Assembly: GCF_004331685.1 (NCBI RefSeq)
Contig: NZ_SJSM01000002.1
Span: 620,001-684,000 of the forward strand
DNA: 64,000 nucleotides
Direction: 5' to 3'
Source: Pedobacter hiemivivus
GTDB taxonomy: Bacteria > Bacteroidota > Bacteroidia > Sphingobacteriales > Sphingobacteriaceae
Positions 9,163 to 17,891 of this stretch are shown one piece after another. The stretch's first letter is position 1. Each line of letters starts with the position of its first letter. The position numbers and the translations under genes were made by a program. The notes beneath the pieces are model-generated. The model saw only the letters and a list, made by a program, of their open reading frames with translations. It was not told the DNA's origin and did not search any database.

Positions 9163-9939
9163 TTAGTATTTTCTGTTTTTTAGAATTTCCCGGGCGATCT
9201 GTTCATCTGTTTCCGGTGTCCAGGTTTTACTCATGGCAGGATCGGACTTTATTTTCTCCTGTGCACCGGAATTATTGATATTCTTCTTGGCTGTAGCAGT
9301 CCGGGTCTCCCATGTCGCTTCTAGTGCCCGGTACTCCAGCAACATCCTGTGGTAGGTAAGAATTCTTGAGCCCCTGTCCATATCTGCGTTCCGCGCACCT
9401 TCGATGCGTTCTTTCAGCATGGACAGTTCATTTTTATACCAGCTGAGCAATCCCTCCGATATTACTTTGCTGCGAACCGCTTGGGGAAGCGGTGCCAGGA
9501 TAGAATTATCTGAATACTCCAATACCGGACTGAGTTCTTTTTTATAATACAGTAGCCAGAGCGGGTCAGCAGCCGACAAGGCCCCGCTCTGGTTTGCGAT
9601 TTCAAGCAGGGACGTATTGCGCAGGGTATCAGATTCCAGGCTGTAGGCATTACTAGCAGCTGTCATTGCAGCCGTCAGGGCTAAGCGCTGGGTTTGTGGT
9701 CCTGCTGGGGAAAGCGGCCTGATGTCTGTTTTCTTATAATTGGGATGAAGCCCCCAGGTCAGCCAGTAATAGGGATTGAGTCCCAAAAATCCACTGGTAG
9801 GGGTAAACTTGTTTTTGTCCCATTGCTTAAAGACCATCCGTTCCTGCTGGTAACGGATGCTTTCATCCACAATAAGTTTCTGGGCGTAGGCTGCCTGTAT
9901 AAGGCAGCACATGGTAAATGCGATGAGTAATTTTTTCAT
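9163..9939 (-). CDS. Secreted conjugation-operon protein, unknown role
   Basis: 258 residues with a clear signal peptide (MKKLLIAFTMCCLIQAAYAQ). The body is helical and rich in Tyr/Trp (LGLNPYYWLTWGLHPNYKK), ending with TWTPETDEQIAREILKNRKY. The ending I-x-x-x-I-L-x-N-x-K-Y resembles the C-terminal tail of the three paralogous proteins encoded just upstream, so it may be a distant member or a partner. The gene overlaps its upstream neighbour by 4 bases. The function is unknown; periplasmic location and co-transcription point to channel or pilus assembly. Confidence 0.75.
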   Translation of the reverse strand: MKKLLIAFTMCCLIQAAYAQKLIVDESIRYQQERMVFKQWDKNKFTPTSGFLGLNPYYWLTWGLHPNYKKTDIRPLSPAGPQTQRLALTAAMTAASNAYSLESDTLRNTSLLEIANQSGALSAADPLWLLYYKKELSPVLEYSDNSILAPLPQAVRSKVISEGLLSWYKNELSMLKERIEGARNADMDRGSRILTYHRMLLEYRALEATWETRTATAKKNINNSGAQEKIKSDPAMSKTWTPETDEQIAREILKNRKY

Positions 9940-10613
9940 AATTTGAGATATTTTGCGTTTCTGATGATGTCTTCCACATAGATGCGGTCATTACTGATCC
10001 AGGCCTCAAATGGGTTGATACTTCTGAAAATGCCGCGCTGCTTTGCCCAGAACATTGCTTTCCATGCACCGTAAATCAGTGATGACAGCAGCTGGAGTTC
10101 CTGGGTCACCGTCCGTAGCAGCTGGTCACGGCTGTTGTAATCTGCCAGCATATTGTTCCCTTCTTTAAGGATGGAGGCAGAGACATCTGTAACCAGCCTT
10201 GCAGAACGGGCTTTCATCTGCTGACCGAAATCTTCAGCGAACAGCAGCAGGTAAGGTTCTCCTTTTGCCATTTCCAGCATCTGACGGCTATAGCTGATCA
10301 GGTCTGAGATGATCAGTCCCATATCCCTGACGGCAATCCCGTTTTTTAAAGCTGAATTGACATTGGCCAGCCCGTTGTAGATCATGTTCTGGGCAATAAC
10401 CACTGAGCCGATATTGAGGTTGATGTTTTGAAGGTTCTGATCGATCTTCTCCAGGTATTGGGTATGGCTGAATTCTGCTGCCTGCCGGACAACGGCATTT
10501 TCCGCTACGGCCTGCAGGTGCTTGCGGTCGTGAACGATCCGCTGGGCATCAGCTGCATTCATTAAGCCTGCACCCATGAGCAGCACATATAGAGAGGTTT
10601 GCATAAATTTCAT
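9936..10613 (-). CDS. Secreted TraI-like paralogue 3 of conjugation operon
   Basis: 225 residues with a signal peptide ending at AADAQ. The mature part is helical (LEKIDQNLQNINLNIGSVVI). The C-terminus is AMFWAKQRGIFRSINPFEAW followed by ISNDRIYVEDIIRNAKYLKL. The block (R)-x-I-x-x-S/L-N-P-F/W-x-x-W-I-x-x-D-x-x-I-x-x-D-x-x-x-x-A-K-Y is shared with the two genes upstream, so the three are paralogues. Position between traG and traJ corresponds to traH/traI in CTnDOT, where TraI (DUF4141) is a secreted helical protein of similar size. A VirB5-like minor pilin role is only a guess. Confidence 0.75.
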   Translation of the reverse strand: MKFMQTSLYVLLMGAGLMNAADAQRIVHDRKHLQAVAENAVVRQAAEFSHTQYLEKIDQNLQNINLNIGSVVIAQNMIYNGLANVNSALKNGIAVRDMGLIISDLISYSRQMLEMAKGEPYLLLFAEDFGQQMKARSARLVTDVSASILKEGNNMLADYNSRDQLLRTVTQELQLLSSLIYGAWKAMFWAKQRGIFRSINPFEAWISNDRIYVEDIIRNAKYLKL

Positions 10614-10618
10614 TGTTT

Positions 10619-11275
10619 TTAATATTTAGCGTTCTGGAAGATGTCCCCGATGATGGCTTGATCCTGATCGATATAATCCTGGAAGGGATTCAATGATCTT
10701 TTCAAGCCGATTGCCTGGCTGTATTGCATGGAATTGAACAGACCCGTTGAAAGTTCCTGAATGGTACTCAGCTGGAAAAGGACATAATCAAACAGAATCT
10801 TCCGGTCCGAGGCTTTCATCTGGTTCACAGCCCCGATACTTGCGCTAAGACCGATCAGGTAATTGACCAGTGCCCGGGACTTTGATACGAATTCGAGTTC
10901 GGTCTGGTAGGCAATGCCGATGAATAAAGGCTGCTCTGCAGCTATCCTGTAGATCCCGGCCTGGTTCTGAATGATCCTGTCAACCATAGGACTGGCCTGT
11001 ATGCCTATATTTGCGGCGTCAATGATAAGTCCGATGGTGTGAAAGCGATCCTGAAGCTGCCGGTATTTGACTTTCAGCCTGGCCAGCATGGTCCGGTTGG
11101 CCTGTTCATTTGCAGTGGTGACCGCCTGTTTGTCCCGTGCTGACTTTTGCAGTTCATTTTCTGATTTGGAATCAGCAACCAGCTGGTGGATCCCGGGGAT
11201 ATTGAGCGCTTTCTGCTGACTGAACCCTGCGAGAGCCATCAGCCAGAGGAAGGAAGTGATGATCAGCGGCTTCAT
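10619..11275 (-). CDS. Secreted TraI-like paralogue 2 of conjugation operon
   Basis: 218 residues with a signal peptide (ITSFLWLMALAGFSQQ). A long helical mature domain ends with IGLKRSLNPFQDYIDQDQAI and IGDIFQNAKY, the same tail as its two neighbours. It is the most divergent of the three: the middle (FVSKSRALVNYLIGLSASIG) aligns with LLFAEDFGQQMKARSARLV of the next gene only in pattern. The start overlaps the end of paralogue 1 by 4 bases, indicating coupled translation. Confidence 0.75.
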   Translation of the reverse strand: MKPLIITSFLWLMALAGFSQQKALNIPGIHQLVADSKSENELQKSARDKQAVTTANEQANRTMLARLKVKYRQLQDRFHTIGLIIDAANIGIQASPMVDRIIQNQAGIYRIAAEQPLFIGIAYQTELEFVSKSRALVNYLIGLSASIGAVNQMKASDRKILFDYVLFQLSTIQELSTGLFNSMQYSQAIGLKRSLNPFQDYIDQDQAIIGDIFQNAKY

Positions 11276-11937
11276 TTCTTCAGGTATTTAGCCTGGGTGA
11301 GCACATCATTTGCGATCTTTTCATCCATGCTGATCCAGCTGTCCCAGGGATTCAGGGAGCTCCATATCCCGTTCATTCTCGCCCAGTACATGGCCCTGTG
11401 CATCCCGTAGGCGATTCCCCTGAGGATGCGCATTTCGCTGGCGATATGGTTCAGCAGTTTTGCCCTTTCTCCCGAATCCATCAGGTTGTCTTTTCCGGCC
11501 TTAAGTACAAATGCGCCAACCTCAACCGCCAGACTGGTCGCCCTTGTTTTGAATTCCCGGGCACCTTCTTCAGCGAAAAGAAGCAGTACCGGGCTTGAAG
11601 TGGCGATTCTGATCGTTTCCTGTACATCACCTATAATGTCGGTTCCGACATCAGCGATCTCTTTGATGGTAGTTAAACTATGGATCACACCCGATACCTC
11701 ACTTAATCCCTTGTAGATCCTGTCCTGCAGATCGTTTACAATGACCAGCTGTCCTGTGACTGCAAGCTGTCCGCGCTGGATCAAACTCAGGTTATTGTTG
11801 GTCCGGTTCAGCTGTCCGTCCAGTGCCGATCTCGAACTGTACATTGCCGCCGAGGTGACGGGGTCAACGTATAAAGTCTGGGAGTATGCGCTGCTGAACC
11901 ACGGGAACAGCATCACAAACATTGTTTTTCTAAGCAT
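11272..11937 (-). CDS. Secreted TraI-like paralogue 1 of conjugation operon
   Basis: 221 residues, signal peptide MLRKTMFVMLFPWFSSAYSQ. The helical core shares the segment PVLLLFAEEGAREFKTRATS with PYLLLFAEDFGQQMKARSAR of paralogue 3, and the tail SLNPWDSWISMDEKIANDVL then AKYLKK is the family signature. It begins 2 bases before the traG stop region and is the first gene of the triplet. Family role unknown; the set probably makes a hetero-oligomer or gives alternative surface/periplasmic subunits (inference). Confidence 0.75.
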   Translation of the reverse strand: MLRKTMFVMLFPWFSSAYSQTLYVDPVTSAAMYSSRSALDGQLNRTNNNLSLIQRGQLAVTGQLVIVNDLQDRIYKGLSEVSGVIHSLTTIKEIADVGTDIIGDVQETIRIATSSPVLLLFAEEGAREFKTRATSLAVEVGAFVLKAGKDNLMDSGERAKLLNHIASEMRILRGIAYGMHRAMYWARMNGIWSSLNPWDSWISMDEKIANDVLTQAKYLKK

Positions 11938-11939
11938 GT

Positions 11940-14420
11940 TTAAGAATTTTGTAGATTGAATATTTCTTTACTGTTGACCTGTGTGACGAAACGGCCAAGA
12001 CTGAGCCCGCTTTTGTCCAGGTCTGATAGAAATGCGTCAACACCGGCCGGGTAAGTCCCAAAATGCCTGGTGTACCGTTCCACGGCAGATTTTTCCGGTT
12101 TTTCTGTGGTATAGGTAAGGTATTGCGCAGCGGAAACTTCTACGCCATAGACTTCACCGGTCATGCCCCGGCGGATATAGACTTCCTTGAAGCGGGACCT
12201 GCCTTCCTTGTTGTCCAGCTGGTTGACCGTAAAGATCTTTTTCCTCTCTGTATCACTTATAGAGAGCAGCTTGGCGATCTCATCATAGTTGTCCTTAAAG
12301 TTGCTCTGATCCAGCAGGCAGATGGTTCCGGAATTGCCGATGATGCTGTCTTTTACAATCGGATTGCCCAGGATGTCAGCCAGTTCCTGCGTAACCACAA
12401 TTGCCTCGCCCCAGAACTTTCTAACGGTTTTATATAAATAAAGAAGGTATGAGGCCATGATCGGGCTGGCGATAGCCTTCCAGGCTTCCTCACAGATCAA
12501 GGCTTTTCTGCGGTCTGAACGGTGCCGCATTTTCTGCAGGAAAACGTCCATAATGATCAGCGTAACGATGGGAAACAGGTTTGACTCCTTGATGTTGTCA
12601 ATTTCAAATACAATAAAGGGTTCGTCGAAAAGCGATTGATCCACGTTTTGATTGAGCATCCGGTCATATTCACCGCCCTTATAAAATTTCTTCAGTACAT
12701 AGCGGAATTCCTCCAGATTGAAAGGGATCTGTTCGGCCTCTTTGATCAGCGGAATGGTGGCCAGGGCATACTCATAAAATGAGTTGAAGCTGAGTTCAGG
12801 GATTGCTTTTGCGGAATGGCCATCGAACAGCGGTCTTCCGTAAAAATACTGCGTGTAGTAGGTGGAAATCAGTTGTGTGATGACATCAGATTCAATCTGG
12901 CTGACCGATCCCCCGGTTCCCTTCCAGAGCAGGGTGATGAGTGTAACCAGGAAATCCTTCTTCTCGATGTTGTATTCTTCGGGCGTAATGGCAAAAGGGT
13001 TCATCGTGATCGGTTCCTTCTCCGAATAGGTGATGTATTTGCCATTGTAATAACTGCAAAGCCCTGAATAGCTGTGCCCGGTATCAATGATCACAACATC
13101 CATGTTGTACAGCATGTATTGCTCGATGACCGAATTCATGAAGAACGATTTTCCTGTTCCTGAGCCTCCAAGTACAAAGCGTGAACGGTTACTCATGCGG
13201 TTTTGTGCCAGCGGCAAATCGGACAGGTCAATCCCAAGAGGAATGCCCTGCCGGTCGGTAAAGCGGATCAGGAAATCGGATGGATCATCTACCGGGAGCG
13301 ATTCTTTGAACATCAGACAGATCGCTGCGTCAGATGTGGTCAGGAACCAGTCGTAATCCTGAAGCTCTATCCCATTGCCGGGAAGTGCTGTCCTGAACAG
13401 TTCTAATTGGTTGTAAGCACTTTTGCAGGGGGTAATTCCAAGATGGAACAATGCGCTTTCCACAAAATTGCAGGATTTTTGGAGCTGCTCTTTTTCCGCC
13501 GCAATAATGATGTTGTAATGGGCATTGACCAACACCTGGTTGTTGCGTGCAACATCTTTGAGCAGCAGGTCGATGTCCTCCACACAAAGGTCATTGGCCG
13601 GATCGGGGATTCCCGAGTGCCGCTTTCTTTTCAGCGCGAGCTTCCTTAATGTATATGCCTGATTGGGAATCTCGATCACCTGGTTAAACAGGATACTCTG
13701 GAATTCAGGAACTTTAAGCAAGAAGGAAAACAGGTCAATCGGGAATCCTTTAACCGATTCGTTGTCGCTGAGTTCCCGGTGGGTTGACAAATTCTGGGGC
13801 AGGTCAATACTGTCTATGTCTATCAGGTTGAGACTTCGGATGGAAACACTGCCCATGTTCACCTGGGTATCTGTCGGCATATAGTTGTTGAGTACTACCG
13901 GGCCTTCAGAAAAATCCATTGACAGGATCTGCTTGATTAGGTGATTGATCTCTTTTTCCGGCAGTACTTTCGGACTGGTTCCTGCGGACCTGAGCACCTC
14001 CAGTACCTTGTCAACTTTCTGCATGAAATCCCTGAGCTGCCCGGCATCATGGACATAAAGGGAACTGTTTTTGACCAGTCTTGTCAGGGAAAGACAGGTA
14101 CGGATCTTTAAGGCTTTCCTGCCTGCAAAATGCCGGTTATATTTATCCTGCAGGTATTCTTCTGCCGGAATGTAGGGATAAGCAGACTTACTGATGATGT
14201 CCTGCTTCTGGATCAGGTACCCGCCACCCAGGATCTTTATAATATTGCTGTAAATGCTGTGGAATTCATCGTAAGCTTCAGATGCCCCGGAATATTGCTG
14301 TACCGGGTTATTCAGATTGATCACTACGGAATACTCCCCATTAGGGCCATACAACAGATCATAATCCTGGTGGGAATCGATACCGATATAGGGTATTTTA
14401 AAAACGTTCTTTTTTGACAT
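11940..14420 (-). CDS. traG: Conjugative transposon ATPase TraG (VirB4-like)
   Basis: 826 residues from the start at 14420 (MSKKNVFKIPYIGIDSHQDY). A longer in-frame reading to 14525 overlaps traF fully and is not typical. Walker A is GGSGTGKS at residues 418-425. RKALICEEAWKAIASPIMA is the Walker B region of VirB4/TraC-type ATPases, followed by the motif VVTQELADILGNPIVKDSII (Q-E-L sensor). The N-terminal ~400 residues form the domain that docks to the inner-membrane channel. It energises pilus assembly and DNA export. The start overlaps the end of traF by 23 bases. Confidence 0.95.
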   Translation of the reverse strand: MSKKNVFKIPYIGIDSHQDYDLLYGPNGEYSVVINLNNPVQQYSGASEAYDEFHSIYSNIIKILGGGYLIQKQDIISKSAYPYIPAEEYLQDKYNRHFAGRKALKIRTCLSLTRLVKNSSLYVHDAGQLRDFMQKVDKVLEVLRSAGTSPKVLPEKEINHLIKQILSMDFSEGPVVLNNYMPTDTQVNMGSVSIRSLNLIDIDSIDLPQNLSTHRELSDNESVKGFPIDLFSFLLKVPEFQSILFNQVIEIPNQAYTLRKLALKRKRHSGIPDPANDLCVEDIDLLLKDVARNNQVLVNAHYNIIIAAEKEQLQKSCNFVESALFHLGITPCKSAYNQLELFRTALPGNGIELQDYDWFLTTSDAAICLMFKESLPVDDPSDFLIRFTDRQGIPLGIDLSDLPLAQNRMSNRSRFVLGGSGTGKSFFMNSVIEQYMLYNMDVVIIDTGHSYSGLCSYYNGKYITYSEKEPITMNPFAITPEEYNIEKKDFLVTLITLLWKGTGGSVSQIESDVITQLISTYYTQYFYGRPLFDGHSAKAIPELSFNSFYEYALATIPLIKEAEQIPFNLEEFRYVLKKFYKGGEYDRMLNQNVDQSLFDEPFIVFEIDNIKESNLFPIVTLIIMDVFLQKMRHRSDRRKALICEEAWKAIASPIMASYLLYLYKTVRKFWGEAIVVTQELADILGNPIVKDSIIGNSGTICLLDQSNFKDNYDEIAKLLSISDTERKKIFTVNQLDNKEGRSRFKEVYIRRGMTGEVYGVEVSAAQYLTYTTEKPEKSAVERYTRHFGTYPAGVDAFLSDLDKSGLSLGRFVTQVNSKEIFNLQNS

Positions 14421-14700
14421 TTTTCCGGAAATTAAAAGTGGATTGATGGAGGTAGAGGCCGTTGCTGCGTCTTTTACTGTGCAGTCCTTTCTTCTGGGTT
14501 TCGGCCGTGTACCAGAGTCCTCCACCTATTGCAGTAGCGAGGACGAGCACGCCGAAATACATGTTGACTAAAACCATGCACAGGGCACCCAGTACCAGGC
14601 CGCAGAGCAGCCAGCCAACACCCCAGAAAATGAATTTTCCTTTGAAGCCTTTAAATACCAGGGGCTTTTGCAAGCCCCGGTAAACTGAAAAAATTCGCAT
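14398..14700 (-). CDS. traF: Conjugative transposon protein TraF (VirB3-like, DUF4133)
   Basis: 100 residues with two adjacent membrane segments (GVGWLLCGLVLGALCMVL and FGVLVLATAIGGGLWYT). It opens with FSVYRGLQKPLVFKGFKGKF, the conserved DUF4133 start. The C-terminus is basic. This is the standard VirB3-like partner of the VirB4 ATPase and immediately precedes traG, overlapping it by 23 bases. Confidence 0.92.
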   Translation of the reverse strand: MRIFSVYRGLQKPLVFKGFKGKFIFWGVGWLLCGLVLGALCMVLVNMYFGVLVLATAIGGGLWYTAETQKKGLHSKRRSNGLYLHQSTFNFRKNVKKERF

Positions 14701-14702
14701 CC

Positions 14703-15005
14703 TTAAAGACTGAAAAAGGCTTTAATTACCAGTGAGGAGACCACGAGGAAGACGCAGGAACCTCCCCAGCCCATCAGTTCTTTGTTGATGTCATTGTCTC
14801 CGGCATTCCATTTGGAATACACCCGGACCGCTCCGATCAGCCCGACGATACCGCCAATGACCAAGGCGATGTTGGTTACCGGGGCAACATAGGTCTTCAG
14901 CGTTGTTGTTGCGGTGTTTAGCCCGGTCACACCATTTTGAGCGAAAGCGGAAATACGGGTGATCAGCAGAATTACTGCCAGGAGGAAGCATTGTTTTTTG
15001 TTCAT
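14703..15005 (-). CDS. traE: Conjugative transposon protein TraE (DUF4134), copy 2
   Basis: 100 residues: a signal peptide (FLLAVILLITRISAFAQ), then two hydrophobic helices (IALVIGGIVGLIGAVRVYSK and CVFLVVSSLVIKAFF) joined by KWNAGDNDINKELMGWGGS. The V-R-V-Y-x-K-W-x-x-G-D motif is the DUF4134 hallmark. TraE is regarded as the VirB2-like pilin candidate of Bacteroidota systems. It ends 2 bases before traF. Confidence 0.92.
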   Translation of the reverse strand: MNKKQCFLLAVILLITRISAFAQNGVTGLNTATTTLKTYVAPVTNIALVIGGIVGLIGAVRVYSKWNAGDNDINKELMGWGGSCVFLVVSSLVIKAFFSL

Positions 15006-15081
15006 TTGTCTTAAGAAATTTTGGTAGAAAAAAAGCCGGTTCTGGTTGGAAGCGGCTGGATTTGAGGGAGGGGAAAAAGGG

Positions 15082-15384
15082 CTAAATGCCCATCAGTTTT
15101 TGAAGAAAGGGTCCGATCAGGACCATGAAGATTGCGGCGAAGAACCATCCGGTTACCTCGGCAGTAAAGCGGTCTCTGCCCATTTGCAGATTGTGATAGA
15201 TCCTGAGGCCGCCGATGATCCCCAGTATTGCGGCGAGTACCAGGCAGGCATCCCAGGTGGAAAAAAATGAATTTTTAAGGTCTTGCCGTACCTGCTGCAT
15301 TTCGGCAATCCCGGGTTGTCCGGAGACAGAATAGAAGCCCATGACCAGCAGGGTCAGGAGTAAAAGAAATTTTCGGCCTGGCAT
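15082..15384 (-). CDS. TraE-type protein (DUF4134), copy 1, divergent
   Basis: 100 residues with the same layout as the next gene: signal peptide ending SVSGQ, helix LVLAAILGIIGGLRIYHNLQ, polar linker MGRDRFTAEVTGW, helix FFAAIFMVLIGPFLQ. The motif G-G-L-R-I-Y-x-x-x-x-x-G-R-D corresponds to G-A-V-R-V-Y-x-K-W-x-x-G-D of copy 2. Two TraE copies in a row suggest duplication, with possible major and minor pilin roles (inference). The 76-base gap to copy 2 holds a weak hairpin. Confidence 0.85.
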   Translation of the reverse strand: MPGRKFLLLLTLLVMGFYSVSGQPGIAEMQQVRQDLKNSFFSTWDACLVLAAILGIIGGLRIYHNLQMGRDRFTAEVTGWFFAAIFMVLIGPFLQKLMGI

Positions 15385-15385
15385 A

Positions 15386-15673
15386 TCAAAAGCTCACCTG
15401 TCTGGTTAGCTCGATGGTTTCTTTGCGGGCCAGGGCAAAGAGCCCCTGAAGCGATACCGCACCGGAAGCAACAGATGCCGGTTCGGGTTCCGGGGCTTCG
15501 GGCAGCTGCTTTGGTTGGACTTTTTGTGGCGACAGGTCTGGAGCAAAGCTCAGAACAGGTGCAGACTCATCCCGGGTTTGCCGGTCTTTTCTTGTGCTGT
15601 CGTAGAGAATGTTCAGCAGATAGTAACCGGAATAACCTCCGGTGAGCCAGAGGGCGAATTGCAGATAACTCAT
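15386..15673 (-). CDS. TraD-like small anchored protein
   Basis: 95 residues: an N-terminal membrane segment (LQFALWLTGGYSGYYLLNIL), a Pro/Glu-rich linker (KQLPEAPEPEPASVASGAVS) and a short C-terminal helix. It overlaps the upstream gene by 4 bases and ends 1 base before the TraE-like gene. Position fits traD of the CTnDOT order. No enzymatic motif is visible. Confidence 0.7.
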   Translation of the reverse strand: MSYLQFALWLTGGYSGYYLLNILYDSTRKDRQTRDESAPVLSFAPDLSPQKVQPKQLPEAPEPEPASVASGAVSLQGLFALARKETIELTRQVSF

Positions 15674-16014
15674 AATTCTAGGTTTTGGATGTATTGTTGG
15701 ACAATTGATTTGATTTCGGGGTGCTGAGTCAGGAGCCGTCTGACTGAAAAGGCGATCAGTTTGGTCAGGTCTATCCCGGTAGCCATTTTAAAATGACTCA
15801 GCAGCTGTGCTGTTTTTTTATCAAAACGAACATGCACCATGTTTTTATGATCGGCGTTGTCGTAGTCCCGTATCTCCTCCAGAATAGCAGGAGCAGAAAC
15901 TGCTTTGCTTTGTTTTTTTGGTTTGCCTTCCGCAGAAGTTTTAGATTCTGGACCGGCAGGCGGGGAGATTATACTGCTGCGGAGCTGGTCAGCCAGGCTT
16001 TTAATGTCATTCAT
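15670..16014 (-). CDS. TraC/TraB-like protein with ribbon-helix-helix-like C-terminus (DUF3408-like)
   Basis: The start at 16014 (MNDIKSLADQLRSSI) is preferred because it overlaps the ParA stop by only 8 bases; the longer frame from 16086 is embedded in parA. 114 residues: a Pro/Ser/Lys-rich N-terminal half, then MVHVRFDKKTAQLLSHFKMA followed by TGIDLTKLIAFSVRRLLTQH, which reads like the beta-strand and two helices of a DUF3408/ribbon-helix-helix DNA-binding domain. In this position it likely partners the ParA-like protein. Confidence 0.75.
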   Translation of the reverse strand: MNDIKSLADQLRSSIISPPAGPESKTSAEGKPKKQSKAVSAPAILEEIRDYDNADHKNMVHVRFDKKTAQLLSHFKMATGIDLTKLIAFSVRRLLTQHPEIKSIVQQYIQNLEL

Positions 16015-16675
16015 AGGCTTCAGGGCTGCTAATGGTTTCGTTCTGTCCGGTCTGCGGGGCAATGTATTGCTGCCAGAGCTGCTCAAAGACAGGTTTTACA
16101 ACCGGCAGTACGCTTTCCGGCGTGCGAAGGGTATTGCTCCGCTGAAAATCTATCCTGTCCGGAATTGCCTCTGTCATCCGGCCGAGACTGAGCAGTTGCT
16201 TGTCCACCTGCTGTTTGGTTTCATAGCGGACATTGGCTTTGATCCTGCTGGGAATGAAAGTGATGTTGACCTTTGGGTTGATCTTTTGGAGCACAAAAGA
16301 AAAAAGAACAGTGGAATCAAAACTGAGCTCATCATAGGAGAAGGGGCAAAGCACCAGGTCAGCTGCTTTAAATACAGCGATCAGACCGTCATCATCAAGC
16401 TTTCCTGGAAGGTCAATGATAATGACCTGCTGTTTGTTCTGCGCTAGTACAGGATACATCATAGGGAAATGTTCCAGGCTGGCCGCTATGACCTCATAAG
16501 GAGGGATGTTATCCAGCATCTTTGCCCGCTGGTATTTCTGCGCGATGGACTGCTGGTAATCCATGTCGATCACGATGACCTTACAGGTCTTCTGCCCGGT
16601 AAGGAAATTGGCCAGGAGCATGGTTAAGGTGCTCTTTCCGGCACCGCCTTTCTGGTTTCCGATAATTATGACCAT
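16007..16675 (-). CDS. traA: ParA-family ATPase, conjugative TraA
   Basis: 222 residues beginning MVIIIGNQKGGAGKSTLTML, the deviant Walker A (KGGxGKS/T) of ParA/MinD ATPases. VIVIDMDYQQSIAQ is motif A-prime and VIIIDLPGKLDDD the Walker B. It is the first gene after the relaxase and begins the tra cluster as in CTnDOT. The family positions DNA or complexes in the cell; the role in transfer is not well established. Confidence 0.92.
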   Translation of the reverse strand: MVIIIGNQKGGAGKSTLTMLLANFLTGQKTCKVIVIDMDYQQSIAQKYQRAKMLDNIPPYEVIAASLEHFPMMYPVLAQNKQQVIIIDLPGKLDDDGLIAVFKAADLVLCPFSYDELSFDSTVLFSFVLQKINPKVNITFIPSRIKANVRYETKQQVDKQLLSLGRMTEAIPDRIDFQRSNTLRTPESVLPVVKPVFEQLWQQYIAPQTGQNETISSPEAYE

Positions 16676-16691
16676 AGTTGATTGTTAAGGG

Positions 16692-17891
16692 TTATCTGGT
16701 ATTGGTGCGGGCTTTTTTCTTTTTGCGCCGGTTACGGCCATTGATGGCCTCATCGTCGATGTCATCTGAGATGGATACGTTGACATCTGGTGTGTGAGGT
16801 ATGTATTCGCGTAATTCCTCAGAGATTTCTTCAAAGTCATTGCCGCTGTCCTCATGTTCGTAGAAGTCCTCCGGTGTATCTGTAACATCAGGGGAGGCCA
16901 GCGTTTCTGAATTGTTCAGGTACTCTGTTTGCAGTTTTTCAGAAAGGAGTGGGACAGGTTCCAGCAGCACGTCCCGGCGCATGACCTCACTGCCCTTCAG
17001 TACCTGTTTTTCACTATGGTCTATGATGGAGTAGCCATAAACCGGTTTGCCCTCACTAGAATGAAAAAAGAGTTCGACCCCGAATTTTTCCCTGAGGAAT
17101 ATGGCAAGATCGGAAGTGTACTTTCCTGGGACTTCAATAGTCCTGCCGCCGGGAAGCGGAGCAGTCAGCGGCACAAGCTTACTGGAGTACTGGTGGCGGT
17201 ATTTTTCGAAGACCAGACGGAGCTGTGCAATTCTTTTCTGGTCAACCTGCCGCTCTTTGATCCTTGTCTGGATCTGGGCAGATTTTAAACTGCAGAGCCG
17301 TTTACCATATTTGACCAGGTACAGAACTTCTGGTGTTTCCTGAAGAACATATCCTTGCGCCTCAAGCAGCATCATGAACTGTGAGGTCGTGGAGAAATTA
17401 TAACCTAACGCCTTCTCCAGGTCTGTTTTAGCTTTGAGTTTTTCATTCAGCCCGATCAGCTTATTGAGTTCCCTTACCGCCCGGATCTTTTCATAGACAC
17501 TGCAGATCTTTTTACCTTCTTTATTGATCCTGGTGCTGACAATGTGTACGTGGTTGTTTTGCGTGTCCTTATGGTATATGATCAGGTAGGGCTGTTCCCC
17601 ATATCCCATTGATTTCATCCATTCTCCGGCAACTTTGGTAAGCTGTGTTTTACTGAACGATCTGCCTTTTGCTGACAGCACTGCATGGAACTGGGGGAGC
17701 CTGATCCGGGTATTTTGTGCAGAGATCAGTTCCAGGTACCGGATGTAATCTTCAGGGCGCAGCGCCCCTAAAGCATTCAGCGCCCCGAAGTTCTCCGTTT
17801 TCATGAGTTCTGCCTTATCATTCTCAATTTTGCGTGTGTTGTAGCGGATGCCTTCGTAGACACCTGCAGCTTTCAGGATTTTTATGACCAT
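16692..17891 (-). CDS. mobB: Relaxase MobB (Relaxase/mobilisation nuclease, MOBP/MOBV-like)
   Basis: 399 residues. The first ~130 residues hold the nuclease motifs: Tyr-rich start (YEGIRYNTRKI), FHAVLSAKGRSFS (first His, about 69), and YHKDTQNNHVHIVSTRIN with the metal-binding His pair at 114 and 116. The rest is helical with an acidic, low-complexity tail (EDFYEHEDSGNDFEEISEEL) and a very basic end (GRNRRKKKKARTNTR). It nicks oriT and stays covalently bound to the transferred strand. The gene follows mobA and is directly preceded by a palindrome-rich non-coding stretch. Confidence 0.92.
   Translation of the reverse strand: MVIKILKAAGVYEGIRYNTRKIENDKAELMKTENFGALNALGALRPEDYIRYLELISAQNTRIRLPQFHAVLSAKGRSFSKTQLTKVAGEWMKSMGYGEQPYLIIYHKDTQNNHVHIVSTRINKEGKKICSVYEKIRAVRELNKLIGLNEKLKAKTDLEKALGYNFSTTSQFMMLLEAQGYVLQETPEVLYLVKYGKRLCSLKSAQIQTRIKERQVDQKRIAQLRLVFEKYRHQYSSKLVPLTAPLPGGRTIEVPGKYTSDLAIFLREKFGVELFFHSSEGKPVYGYSIIDHSEKQVLKGSEVMRRDVLLEPVPLLSEKLQTEYLNNSETLASPDVTDTPEDFYEHEDSGNDFEEISEELREYIPHTPDVNVSISDDIDDEAINGRNRRKKKKARTNTR

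Noticed and set aside
15905..16447. 180-codon plus-strand frame
   Set aside because: Antisense to parA and the TraC-like gene, both of which have recognisable motifs.
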